Positions 1-7,423 of a stretch of 15,809 bases of DNA are shown one piece after another. The DNA lies in the NCBI GenBank assembly GCA_963854565.1, contig CAWKZT010000037.1, forward strand, positions 1 through 15,809, given 5' to 3'. Position 1 is the first letter of the stretch. The number at the start of each line of letters is the position of its first letter. This stretch comes from CAWKZT01 sp963854565. Its GTDB lineage: Bacteria; Actinomycetota; Acidimicrobiia; Acidimicrobiales; JAHEJN01. A model generated the notes under the pieces. The model was not told the origin of the DNA. It saw nothing but the letters and a program-made list of their open reading frames with translations, and did not search any database. A program made the position numbers and the translations under genes.

Positions 1-14
1 CCCCCGAGTGAACA

Positions 15-845
15 ATGAGTGATTCCGTAGGTCAATACCTCAATGAGATCGGTCTCGTGCCGCTTCTCAATGCCGCCGAAGAGCGAGAGCTCTCCCAAAT
101 TATCGAAAAAGGGCTAGCGGCCCGAGCCAAACTGGCCGAAGGCGAGAACAACGCCGAACTCCGCCGGGCTGATCGCAAAGCCGCCCAAGCCAAGGATCGC
201 TTCATTCGCGCCAACCTTCGTTTGGTTGTAAGCGTGGCGCGTCGCTACCCGTTGCCTCCCGGCATGGAACTTCTGGACCTCATCCAAGAAGGCAACCTCG
301 GCCTAGAACACGCCGTCGACAAGTTCGACTGGCGCAAGGGTTTCAAATTCTCCACCTATGCGACTTTTTGGATTCGTCAAGCCATCGGTCGTGCCCTCGA
401 CCAGAAGGCCAGCCTGGTTCGTCTCCCCGGCGACCGCTCCGCCAGCCTACGCGCTGCTTTACGGCAGGTTTCTGGTGATGGCGATGAACTCGACGAGGAG
501 CACGCTCGGCTCCACCGTCTCACCACCCCGACATCGCTTGATCGCACCATCGGCGATGACGACAGCAACGAGTTGGTCGACTTGCTACCGGATGCAAATC
601 CGGGTCCCGAAGTCATTGTCATGGATCGAGCCGAAGAGGAAATGGTCACTGGCCTTCTCGATGTACTCGACACCCGTGCCCGCTACGCCGTCGAGCAGCG
701 CTTTGGCCTGCACGATGGTCGCAAGCGAAGCTACCGCGAAGTGGGCGAGGAACTGGGTGTAACTGCTGAGGCGGCCCGCCGTCTCGTCAAGCGTGCAGTT
801 AACACGGTCCGCGATGCCGCTCCCGAGCGCATCGACGCTGCCTAA
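15..845 (+). CDS. RNA polymerase sigma-70 family factor (group 2-like)
   Basis: This 276-residue protein directs RNA polymerase core enzyme to promoters. Region 1.2 is seen at about residues 3-33, with the typical VGQYLNEIG start. Region 2 spans 60-140 and contains NLRLVVSVARRY, LIQEGNLGL and GFKFSTYATFWIRQAI. A region-3-like segment covers about 141-200, and region 4 covers 210-268 with the helix-turn-helix YREVGEELGVT. Region 1.1 is absent, so the layout is that of a group 2 (non-essential, RpoD-like) sigma. The start is firm because an in-frame TGA lies at 9-11. Several DNA-reading positions differ from RpoD: the region 4.2 recognition helix reads TAEAARRLV rather than TRERIRQIE, and region 2.4 has FW and G125 where RpoD has WW and T. 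It is monocistronic, ending at a hairpin just downstream. No anti-sigma gene is adjacent on the visible side. The family call is firm; the regulon is unknown. Confidence 0.93.
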   Translation: MSDSVGQYLNEIGLVPLLNAAEERELSQIIEKGLAARAKLAEGENNAELRRADRKAAQAKDRFIRANLRLVVSVARRYPLPPGMELLDLIQEGNLGLEHAVDKFDWRKGFKFSTYATFWIRQAIGRALDQKASLVRLPGDRSASLRAALRQVSGDGDELDEEHARLHRLTTPTSLDRTIGDDDSNELVDLLPDANPGPEVIVMDRAEEEMVTGLLDVLDTRARYAVEQRFGLHDGRKRSYREVGEELGVTAEAARRLVKRAVNTVRDAAPERIDAA

Positions 846-865
846 TTATCTATAAATCGAGAGTG

Positions 866-908
866 CGAAAGCGTCCGGCATTTGCCGGGCGCTTTCGACG
901 TTTTGGTT
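866..908 (+). terminator. Rho-independent-type terminator of the sigma factor gene
   Basis: A 14-bp stem pairs 866-879 with 884-897 around the 4-nt loop ATTT. All pairs are Watson-Crick except one G-U. It begins 20 nt after the sigma stop codon and is followed by ACGTTTTGGTT, a short T-rich tail. It separates the sigma gene from the DAHP synthase gene, which therefore probably has its own promoter between about 900 and 985. I could not identify that promoter with confidence. Confidence 0.8.
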
Positions 909-987
909 CTGGATTTCCTACCAGTACCGATAAGTTAAGCGAGCTAATTCACTTGCGGTATTTGCCGTCCGACGGAAACATGAACCC

Positions 988-2328
988 ATGACAAATTCCT
1001 GGTCCCCATCAAGCTGGAAGAACTTCTCGGCCGCGCAGCAACCGCAATGGCCCGACGCCAGCTCCCTTGAAGACGTATTGGACACACTCGGGAGCCTGCC
1101 TCCACTTGTCTTCGCGGGCGAAGCGCGTGACCTCACCCGGCAGTTGGCTGACGTAGCAAACGGGAAGGCGTTCTTACTGCAGGCCGGGGATTGTGCTGAG
1201 TCGTTCAACTCCTTTGATGCCACCATTTTGCGCGACAAACTCAAGGTTATTTTACAAATGGCGGTGGTCCTCACATACTCGGCTGGTGTGCCAGTAGTGA
1301 AGGTTGGGCGTATTGCTGGCCAGTTCGCCAAACCACGGTCCAGCGACACCGAGACCGTAGACAGTGTCGAGTTGCCTTCGTTTCGGGGGCACATGGTTAA
1401 TGACGCAGAATTCAGCGAAAGCTCTCGACTTCCTAACCCAGAGCGCCTCATTCAGGCCTATAACCAATCCGCATCAACGCTCAATTTGTTGCGAGCCTTT
1501 ACCAAGGGTGGATTCGCCGACCTTCGCCAAGTGCATGCTTGGAACCAGGAACACGTTGCCACCAGCGCCGAGGGCAAACGTTACGAGGAGCTCGCCGAAG
1601 GCATCGACAAAGCCATCCGTTTCATCGAAGCAGCCGGGTTTTCAACTGACCGCGACGAGAGACTCCATCAGGTCGATTTCTTTACGTCCCACGAAGCGTT
1701 GATTTTGGGCTACGAGGAAGCACTTACTCGCCAAGATTCCCTTACCGACGAGTGGTACGACTGCTCCGCTCACATGGTTTGGATCGGCGAACGCACCCGC
1801 CAACTGGACGGCGCCCACGTCGAGTTTCTTCGGGGGGTAAACAACCCCATCGGTTGCAAGATCGGCCCTACCGCAACACCTAAAGATGTATTAGCCATCT
1901 GCGAAGCCATCAATCCCGATCGCATTCCCGGTCGCCTTACACTCATCACCCGCATGGGCGCCGACAATATCGAGGCCAAATTGCCGACATTGCTCAACGC
2001 CGTGACCGATGCTGGCCACCCCGTGGTCTGGGCTTGTGATCCGATGCACGGAAACACATTCACCTCCGTGAGTGGTCATAAAACTCGCCACTTCGACGAC
2101 GTTCTCCGCGAGGTCATTGGGTTTTTTGCGGCTCACAAGGCCGCCGGCACCTGGCCAGGCGGGATTCATGTCGAGCTCACTGGCGAAGCCGTAACCGAAT
2201 GTTTGGGCGGTGGAGATCAGATCGCCGATGCCGACCTCGAACTGCGTTACGAAACCATCTGCGACCCCCGGCTGAACGGCCGACAAGGCGTCGATCTTGC
2301 CTTCCGTGTTGCCGAATTATTGCGTTAA
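988..2328 (+). CDS. aroG: Class II 3-deoxy-D-arabino-heptulosonate-7-phosphate (DAHP) synthase
   Basis: This enzyme condenses phosphoenolpyruvate with erythrose 4-phosphate to DAHP, the entry step of the shikimate pathway. The 446 residues fit the class II (plant/mycobacterial) family; M. tuberculosis AroG has 462. Visible signatures are QAGDCAESF, VGRIAGQFAKPRS, NNPIGCKIGPTATP, WACDPMHGNTF, HVELTGEAVTECLGG and YETICDPRLN. The four metal ligands map to C69, H354, E396 and D426, each matching a known M. tuberculosis ligand. The ATG at 988 is preceded by a weak purine-rich GGAA at 974-977. The gene stands alone between a terminator and the sulfite reductase promoter region. Family members are commonly feedback-regulated by aromatic amino acids through protein-protein interfaces; this cannot be read from the sequence. 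The symbol follows mycobacterial usage. Confidence 0.96.
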   Translation: MTNSWSPSSWKNFSAAQQPQWPDASSLEDVLDTLGSLPPLVFAGEARDLTRQLADVANGKAFLLQAGDCAESFNSFDATILRDKLKVILQMAVVLTYSAGVPVVKVGRIAGQFAKPRSSDTETVDSVELPSFRGHMVNDAEFSESSRLPNPERLIQAYNQSASTLNLLRAFTKGGFADLRQVHAWNQEHVATSAEGKRYEELAEGIDKAIRFIEAAGFSTDRDERLHQVDFFTSHEALILGYEEALTRQDSLTDEWYDCSAHMVWIGERTRQLDGAHVEFLRGVNNPIGCKIGPTATPKDVLAICEAINPDRIPGRLTLITRMGADNIEAKLPTLLNAVTDAGHPVVWACDPMHGNTFTSVSGHKTRHFDDVLREVIGFFAAHKAAGTWPGGIHVELTGEAVTECLGGGDQIADADLELRYETICDPRLNGRQGVDLAFRVAELLR

Positions 2329-2464
2329 AGCCGCATTTGTAGGCCTTTATTACTGGCCAGACAAATATATTCATTTGTATTCACCTTAATCCCGATCAAC
2401 TTTGTAGGGTATAGGAACTACTACAAGGTATGGCCGTACCCACGGTCAACTTGAGGGACTACAA
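2329..2464 (+). promoter_or_regulatory. Putative promoter/operator region of the sulfite reductase-cysH operon
   Basis: This 136-bp gap has two inverted repeats. One is AT-rich: ACAAAT (2361-2366) and ATTTGT (2373-2378) with a 6-nt spacer. The other pairs 2400-2407 with 2421-2428 around a 13-nt loop; its core TTGTAG/CTACAA is perfect. A TANNNT -10-like hexamer, TAGGGT (2405-2410), lies inside the left arm, so the repeat could be a repressor operator overlapping the promoter. No good -35 hexamer was seen at 17-18 nt. The ribosome binding site GAGGG (2453-2457) sits 7 nt before the ATG at 2465. The regulator is not identifiable from this window; a sulfur- or cysteine-responsive one is a guess. 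Confidence 0.4.
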
Positions 2465-4288
2465 ATGACCACGATCGAAGACCCAACAGTCGCCGTCCGC
2501 GGCGTTGATATCACCGTTAACGGTGATGCACTCATCGACCCAGCGATAGCGGAAGACATCGCCAAGTTCGAACGCATGCTCGAGGGATATCTCAACGGCG
2601 ATATACCCGAAGACGTCATGCGTGTGTTCCGACTAAACAATGGCATCTATGGTCAGCGCCAAGGCGGCCACAACCAGATGCTGCGGGTTAAGCTCCCTGC
2701 CGGGGTGGTCACGCCGGACCAACTTGACGCCTTTGCTTCGATCTCTGAAGATTTCTCCCGCGGTTGGGGGCACATAACAACCCGCCAGAACTTGCAGTTC
2801 CACTTCGTCGACCTTCAGCGCGTGCCCGACGCCATGCGAGTAATGGCCCGGGTGGGACTCACCACACGAGAAGCATGCGGCGACACAGTCCGCAATGTCC
2901 AGGCTTGCCACCTGGCCGGCGCCTGCCCACAAGAAGTACTTGACATCACACCATGGGCCGAAGCCGCGTTCCAGCATTTCCTGCGCAACCCAATAGCCCA
3001 GCGCATGCCACGAAAGTTCAAGATCAACTTCTCGGGCTGTGATTCGGACTGCGGCCAGGCAATGTTCAACGACGCCGGCGTAATTGCCGTCAGCCGCCGA
3101 CTCGACGACGGAACCATCGAAAAGGGCTTCCGAGTCTTTATCGCTGGTGGGTTAGGTGCCAACCCGCACGCCGCGCTCGCTCTCGAACCATTCACCGCTC
3201 GAGAAGACCTACTGCCCACGCTCGAAGCCATACTTCGGGTATTTGACCACGACGGGAACCGTGACAACAAACTTCGGGCTCGACTCAAGTGGCTTGTTTC
3301 AAATCTAGGTTTCGATGAAGTCCAACGTCGCATTTTCCGTGAACGACATCTCTTGCCCGCATCGGCAACCTGGCCCGGCGGCATTCCAGCCGAAGTTCTT
3401 TCCAAGGGAGATGAACCCGCTGGGCACGCCACCGGCATTGCCGCCACCGCCATCGGTCAGGGAACTCCTGTCACCCTCACCCGTTTTGGGGCCTACGAGC
3501 AGTGGGAAGACGCCAACGTCGTACGCGGCATCGCCAACGGCACCGTTTCCGCTTATGCGTGGGCCCGGCTAGGCGACATCACTTCGGCTCAGTTCCGCGG
3601 CCTCGCCGCCATAGCGCGCGACTTCAACGCCGAAGTACGCGTTACCAACCGCCAAAACCTCATATTCCGCGATCTCGATGAGACTCAACTGCGAGGAGTA
3701 TTCGGCCGACTCGAAGAGCTAGGCATGGCCAAACCCGGAGCGGAGTTAGCCCGCGACGTTGTCGCCTGCCCCGGTGCAGATACTTGCAACCTTGCGGTTA
3801 CCCAATCGAGGGGTCTGGCCGATGCAATCGCGGAGCGACTCGAGGCGGCTGGCCTGGCCGAGGTAGGTGGCATCCGAACCAACATCTCTGGTTGCACCAA
3901 CTCCTGCGGCCAACATCACGTTGCCGACATCGGATTTTTTGGCGTAGAACGACGCGTACACGGACGATCCGCTCCCGGCTATCAGATGATGCTAGGTGGC
4001 TACGTAGGCCAAGAAAAGATTCACTTCGGGGAGAAGGCACTGCGTCTTCCGGCACGCAATGCGGCTGAGGCCGCCGAGCGGGTAATCGGGCGATTCGCAG
4101 GCGAACGCCGGGCAGGCGAAGACTTTCGCGGCTGGATCGACCGTTCCGGTGGGGTCAAAGAAATTACCACCACACTCAAAGATCTAGACGAATTCCCCGC
4201 CCCCGAAGATGGCCCGGATTTCTACATCGACTTCGACGAAACTGGCCCCTACGAGGTAGAGGTTGGCGAATCGGAGTGCGCGACATGA
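2465..4288 (+). CDS. Ferredoxin-type nitrite/sulfite reductase (siroheme, 4Fe-4S); probably assimilatory sulfite reductase
   Basis: This 607-residue enzyme should carry out the six-electron reduction of sulfite to sulfide (or nitrite to ammonia). It shows the family's two-fold internal repeat. The N half has ITTRQNLQFHF (104-114), GDTVRNV (139-145) and PRKFK (182-186); these supply the four basic residues R107, R143, K184 and K186 that match the substrate and siroheme residues of E. coli SiRHP (R83, R153, K215, K217). The C half carries the cluster signature C435-X5-C441 ... C477-X3-C481. Unusually, the N half also has a complete C148-X5-C154 ... C192-X3-C196. No flavoprotein subunit is present, so ferredoxin is the likely donor. 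A strong GAGGG site precedes the ATG. Coupling to cysH makes sulfite the more likely substrate, as for M. tuberculosis NirA. Confidence 0.92.
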   Translation: MTTIEDPTVAVRGVDITVNGDALIDPAIAEDIAKFERMLEGYLNGDIPEDVMRVFRLNNGIYGQRQGGHNQMLRVKLPAGVVTPDQLDAFASISEDFSRGWGHITTRQNLQFHFVDLQRVPDAMRVMARVGLTTREACGDTVRNVQACHLAGACPQEVLDITPWAEAAFQHFLRNPIAQRMPRKFKINFSGCDSDCGQAMFNDAGVIAVSRRLDDGTIEKGFRVFIAGGLGANPHAALALEPFTAREDLLPTLEAILRVFDHDGNRDNKLRARLKWLVSNLGFDEVQRRIFRERHLLPASATWPGGIPAEVLSKGDEPAGHATGIAATAIGQGTPVTLTRFGAYEQWEDANVVRGIANGTVSAYAWARLGDITSAQFRGLAAIARDFNAEVRVTNRQNLIFRDLDETQLRGVFGRLEELGMAKPGAELARDVVACPGADTCNLAVTQSRGLADAIAERLEAAGLAEVGGIRTNISGCTNSCGQHHVADIGFFGVERRVHGRSAPGYQMMLGGYVGQEKIHFGEKALRLPARNAAEAAERVIGRFAGERRAGEDFRGWIDRSGGVKEITTTLKDLDEFPAPEDGPDFYIDFDETGPYEVEVGESECAT

Positions 4289-4962
4289 GTTCCGCTCTCG
4301 CTCAAATCCTGAACCCGACCGACAATGATCTCCTTCGTCTCAACCGCCAGTTCGAGACAGCGACCGCCCACGAGATCATTGCATGGGCTTCGGAAAGTTT
4401 CGGGCCCTTCCTCGCATTGACCGCCTCAATGACCGACGCAGTGATGGTCGACCTCTCTGTTGCCGTCAATCCCGCAATCGAGGTCGTATTCATCGATACC
4501 GGCTACCACTTCCCCGAGACGCTCGAGACCGTCGAAAAGGTTCGGCGCCACTATGGCCTAAATCTCAAGATGATGACCGTGGCCCCGCACAACGAGAAAC
4601 TCTGGATTGTCAACCCAACCGATTGCTGTACAGCAGTAAAGGTCGGGCAACTTGACCGGGCATTGGCGAGTAAATCGGCCTGGATGAGTGGCCTACGGAG
4701 AGCAGAAGCCGAATCTCGCAAGGGAGCACCGATCGTGGGTCGAGACCTGCGCGGTCTGATCAAAGTGAACCCCATAGCGAACTGGTCCGACCAAGACGTT
4801 GCCGATTACATCACCGACAACAACATCATTGTCAACCCGCTAATTGCTCAGGGCTACCCATCGATCGGTTGCTGGCCCTGCACCAAGCCGGTAGTTGACG
4901 GCGAAGACCCCCGGTCGGGTCGCTGGAACGGCGAAAAAACCGAGTGCGGATTGCACCTCTAG
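4285..4962 (+). CDS. cysH: Assimilatory APS/PAPS reductase, iron-sulfur type
   Basis: This enzyme reduces adenylyl sulfate (or PAPS) to sulfite, the substrate of the upstream gene product. The chosen ATG at 4285 gives 225 residues and overlaps the sulfite reductase stop as ATGA. GGAG at 4273-4276, 8 nt before, supports it over an upstream in-frame GTG at 4276. Visible motifs are the nucleotide-binding SMTDAVMVDL (49-58), FIDTGYHFPET (69-79), WMSGLRR (133-139), DPRSGRW (208-214) and the C-terminal ECGLHL with catalytic C221. The paired cysteines C114-C115 and C196-X2-C199 mark the form with a 4Fe-4S cluster, which usually prefers APS. The SMTD loop differs from the more common SFGAED form. The TAG stop (4960-4962) overlaps the stop of the convergent VWA gene within a CTAG palindrome. 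Confidence 0.95.
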   Translation: MSSALAQILNPTDNDLLRLNRQFETATAHEIIAWASESFGPFLALTASMTDAVMVDLSVAVNPAIEVVFIDTGYHFPETLETVEKVRRHYGLNLKMMTVAPHNEKLWIVNPTDCCTAVKVGQLDRALASKSAWMSGLRRAEAESRKGAPIVGRDLRGLIKVNPIANWSDQDVADYITDNNIIVNPLIAQGYPSIGCWPCTKPVVDGEDPRSGRWNGEKTECGLHL

Positions 4963-6440
4963 ACCAGGGTCTCTACGAACTTTTCTAGCTGCCTTAGGTT
5001 TCGTACTTCCCAGACGCTGTCGCAATACTGGGCATATTCGCCGACGATGCTGTCACCTGTATCCCAATAACTCTTCGGTTCAGGATTAAGCCAATGCACG
5101 CTGCGGGCTTTGTCCTGGAGATCTTTAATTATCCAAGCCTGTGAGGTGTGATAGTTGTTCCGGGCGTCGCCCAGAATCATCACAGTACTTTTGGTGCTGA
5201 CCTCTTTGCTGTACTTCTCATGAAATACGTCTAGTGCGTGGCCATAATCAGAATGACCATCGACCCAAATAACGTCAGCCTCAGTATTGACGCGATGCAC
5301 GGCTTCGTTGATGTCTTCGGTGTTCTTGAAGTAGTCAGTCACCTCGTCGAGGCCATCAATGAAGGCGAAGGCCCGCACCTTGGAGAACTGTCCTTGCAAG
5401 GCGTAAACCAAATGGAGTGTGAAACGGGCAAAGGCTGCTACTGAGCCGCTGATGTCGGCGATGACAATTATCTCGGGTTTGGATGGGTGAGGGAATTTGA
5501 ACTGAGGGTCAGCCGGAACGCCGCCGTAGGAGAGCGACGCTCGGACAGTACGCCGGAAGTCGAGGGGCCCTTTTCGACCGTGGCGGCGTTTGCGCGCCAG
5601 CCGAACCGCCAATTTGCGAGTGAGTGGTTCGATAGATTTGCGTAACGACACCATTTCTTCGCGCGTCGCATGCATGAAATCGACATCTTCAGGCAGCGGC
5701 TTACGCAACGTTTTAGACATTGCCTCAACGCCGCGATCAGCAACTAGGCGCCGTCGAATTTCAGCTTCGATTTCTTTCTTGAGCTTCTCAATTCGACTCT
5801 CATATTCGTCATGCTCCAGCCGTTCCTCGAGCGGTGACATCGGCTGAGATGCGGTGTCACGCTTCTCCTGCATGAGACGTTCGAGCATTGCCTCAAGATC
5901 GAGATTACGTAGCGTGCGGTAAAGGTAATAGGTGCCCCCCACCGGACGCCCGGGCTCCATACCTGCGTAGCGTTGCACCGCTTGCCGAGCCAAAGCACGC
6001 ACAGTGGTCTGGTCGCCGTTCATGAGGGCCTTGTACAACATTTCAGCCATTTCCTCGGGCGACATCCCATCGCCGCCGCCCTGGCCTTCACCATCACCTT
6101 GTTGACCGTTTCCCGCTCCGTCGGGCGAATCGTCGTCATCGTCGTCGTTGTCCTGGCCGGCCCACTCGCCATCGACGAGGGAGTACTCCGGTCCACGTAA
6201 CGTGAAGTAGACCTCGAAGACCGTCTCAAATGCCTTCCAATGGGCGAAGTTCTTGACCAACGTGGCGGCCAGCGAATACTTGAAGGTTTCGCGGTCTTCG
6301 AGTGGAATATGCGTTACCGCCCGCATTGCGTCGAGATTTTCGGTCAAACTTACCGGAAGGCCAGCCGCGCGTAACTCAGCTACAAATCCGTTGAGGAGAT
6401 CCAGAAGGGGCGATTCGGTCGCTACGACAGTGTCGGACAT
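4959..6440 (-). CDS. VWA domain protein, CoxE-like, partner of a MoxR ATPase
   Basis: This 493-residue cytoplasmic protein has no signal peptide or membrane segment. The N-terminal helical part (about 1-90) is followed by an acidic linker of mostly Asp (97-104) and a Gly/Gln/Asp low-complexity stretch to about 125. A charged, probably coiled-coil stretch runs about 180-290 (for example EKLKKEIEAEIRRRL). The C-terminal von Willebrand A domain (about 322-493) has the metal-site motif DISGS (329-333), with further candidate ligands in HSDYG (396-400) and GDARNNY (424-430). CoxE-type VWA proteins act with MoxR/CoxD AAA+ ATPases in maturing or remodelling other proteins, as in CO dehydrogenase assembly. 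The ATPase gene lies 6 bp upstream in the same operon. No client enzyme such as CO dehydrogenase is present here, so the target is unknown. Confidence 0.88.
   Translation of the reverse strand: MSDTVVATESPLLDLLNGFVAELRAAGLPVSLTENLDAMRAVTHIPLEDRETFKYSLAATLVKNFAHWKAFETVFEVYFTLRGPEYSLVDGEWAGQDNDDDDDDSPDGAGNGQQGDGEGQGGGDGMSPEEMAEMLYKALMNGDQTTVRALARQAVQRYAGMEPGRPVGGTYYLYRTLRNLDLEAMLERLMQEKRDTASQPMSPLEERLEHDEYESRIEKLKKEIEAEIRRRLVADRGVEAMSKTLRKPLPEDVDFMHATREEMVSLRKSIEPLTRKLAVRLARKRRHGRKGPLDFRRTVRASLSYGGVPADPQFKFPHPSKPEIIVIADISGSVAAFARFTLHLVYALQGQFSKVRAFAFIDGLDEVTDYFKNTEDINEAVHRVNTEADVIWVDGHSDYGHALDVFHEKYSKEVSTKSTVMILGDARNNYHTSQAWIIKDLQDKARSVHWLNPEPKSYWDTGDSIVGEYAQYCDSVWEVRNLRQLEKFVETLV
6130..6153 (-). 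repeat. Short GAY trinucleotide run coding the Asp-rich linker
   Basis: On the minus strand this stretch is nearly uninterrupted GAC/GAT codons inside the VWA gene, encoding the Asp run at residues 97-104. The mix of GAC and GAT argues against recent slippage and for a selected acidic linker. Length variation between strains would be possible here. Confidence 0.6.
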
Positions 6441-6446
6441 TGCTGT

Positions 6447-7331
6447 TTAGCTAGAAAATTCGCCACCATTATTGGCGAATTCTTTGGTGGCCTTTTCGAT
6501 GTCGGAGCGGTACTTCAGCAAAATATTGAGCGTGTCCGTGGCTGTTTTGGCGTCAACGTTTTCGATGCCCAGCAGGACCAAAGTACGAGCCCAATCGAGT
6601 GTCTCGGAAACCGACGGTGATTTCTTCAAATCAAGATTCCGAATGGAGCGCACGATTCGGGCTACCTGATCGGCGAGAGCTTCGGAGATTCCGTCGACCT
6701 TCGTGAGGACAATCTGGCGCTCGCGATCCATTTCGGGGTAATCAATGTGCAGGTAAAGGCAACGACGTTTGAGCGCTTCAGAGAGCTCACGAGTGTTATT
6801 CGATGTAAGAAACACTAGCGGAATCTGTTTGGCCGTAACTGTCCCCAGTTCCGGGATAGAGACCTGGTAATCGGACAGAATTTCGAGCAGAAGCGCCTCG
6901 GTTTCGACCTCGACTCGATCTACCTCATCGATCAGCAGAACCACGGGGTCCTCGGCACGAATTGCTTCGAGTAGCGGGCGGGCGAGTAAGAATTCCTCCG
7001 AAAAAATGTCGTCTTCTATGTCGTCCCATCCCCCTTCGGATCCCCTTTCGCTCTGGATACGTAGCAACTGCTTCTTGTAGTTCCATTCGTAAAGTGCTTT
7101 GGATTCATCGAGACCCTCATAGCACTGCAACCGAATGAGTCGAGCGCCCAAAGCCTCGGCGACGCTCTTGGCAAGCTGGGTCTTACCCGTACCTGCGGGA
7201 CCCTCGACAAGAATGGGCTTCTGTAGGCGATCTGCTAAAAACGTCACACTTGAAATGCTCTCATCACACAGATAATCAACCCCTTCCAAACCTTCGGTAA
7301 CAGCTTCGACGCTAGTAAATCGGTAATCCAT
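6447..7331 (-). CDS. MoxR-family AAA+ ATPase (CoxD-like)
   Basis: This 294-residue single-domain AAA+ ATPase has Walker A GPAGTGKT (44-51), Walker B VVLLIDEVDR (130-139), sensor 1 in FLTSNNTREL (174-183) and the arginine-bearing LKRRC (187-191). The C-terminal helical lid follows (about 200-285). MoxR-type ATPases form ring oligomers that act as chaperones together with VWA-domain partners. The partner gene starts 6 bp downstream, so the two are almost certainly one operon and one machine. The gene is divergent from the murJ-like gene. The ATG at 7331 has no ribosome binding site; instead a TACCCT box lies exactly 6 nt upstream, suggesting a leaderless mRNA. Several MoxR subfamilies look alike at this level. 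The CoxD-like assignment rests on the VWA partner's resemblance to CoxE. Confidence 0.92.
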   Translation of the reverse strand: MDYRFTSVEAVTEGLEGVDYLCDESISSVTFLADRLQKPILVEGPAGTGKTQLAKSVAEALGARLIRLQCYEGLDESKALYEWNYKKQLLRIQSERGSEGGWDDIEDDIFSEEFLLARPLLEAIRAEDPVVLLIDEVDRVEVETEALLLEILSDYQVSIPELGTVTAKQIPLVFLTSNNTRELSEALKRRCLYLHIDYPEMDRERQIVLTKVDGISEALADQVARIVRSIRNLDLKKSPSVSETLDWARTLVLLGIENVDAKTATDTLNILLKYRSDIEKATKEFANNGGEFSS

Positions 7332-7337
7332 CCGGCA

Positions 7338-7343
7338 AGGGTA
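7338..7343 (-). promoter_or_regulatory. Putative -10 box of a leaderless moxR transcript
   Basis: On the minus strand TACCCT (7343 down to 7338) fits the actinobacterial -10 pattern TANNNT and ends 6 nt before the moxR ATG. Transcription would begin at or next to the A of the start codon. No canonical -35 is present (TTCGGT at 18 nt is the nearest). The same geometry recurs before the aldo/keto reductase gene and obg, which strengthens the call. Confidence 0.42.
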
Positions 7344-7423
7344 CGGCGTCAGGGCCGAAGTACCGAATCAATTTCGTGCCGCGTTCGCCGCGCCAGGTCG
7401 CACTATTCTTCGACCGCTGTCCT

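Noticed and set aside
2329..2464. SAM riboswitch upstream of the sulfur operon
   Set aside because: The region is short and shows only simple inverted repeats; I could not find the multi-helix core expected of a SAM riboswitch.
2815..3453. 212-codon minus-strand open frame opposite sulfite reductase
   Set aside because: Low-complexity Ser/Arg/Ala composition typical of an antisense shadow over a well-conserved gene.
4276..4284. Upstream GTG start for cysH at 4276
   Set aside because: The ATG at 4285 has GGAG at 8 nt and forms an ATGA overlap with the upstream stop; the GTG has no comparable site and adds only three residues.
6130..6153. Microsatellite causing phase variation in the VWA gene
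   Set aside because: The repeat unit is three bases, so length changes would not shift the frame, and mixed GAC/GAT codons argue against recent slippage.
7376..7423. GTG start for the murJ-like gene at 7376
   Set aside because: The extra 16 residues have no MurJ features. No ribosome binding site supports either start, so the shorter ATG form was preferred with moderate confidence.
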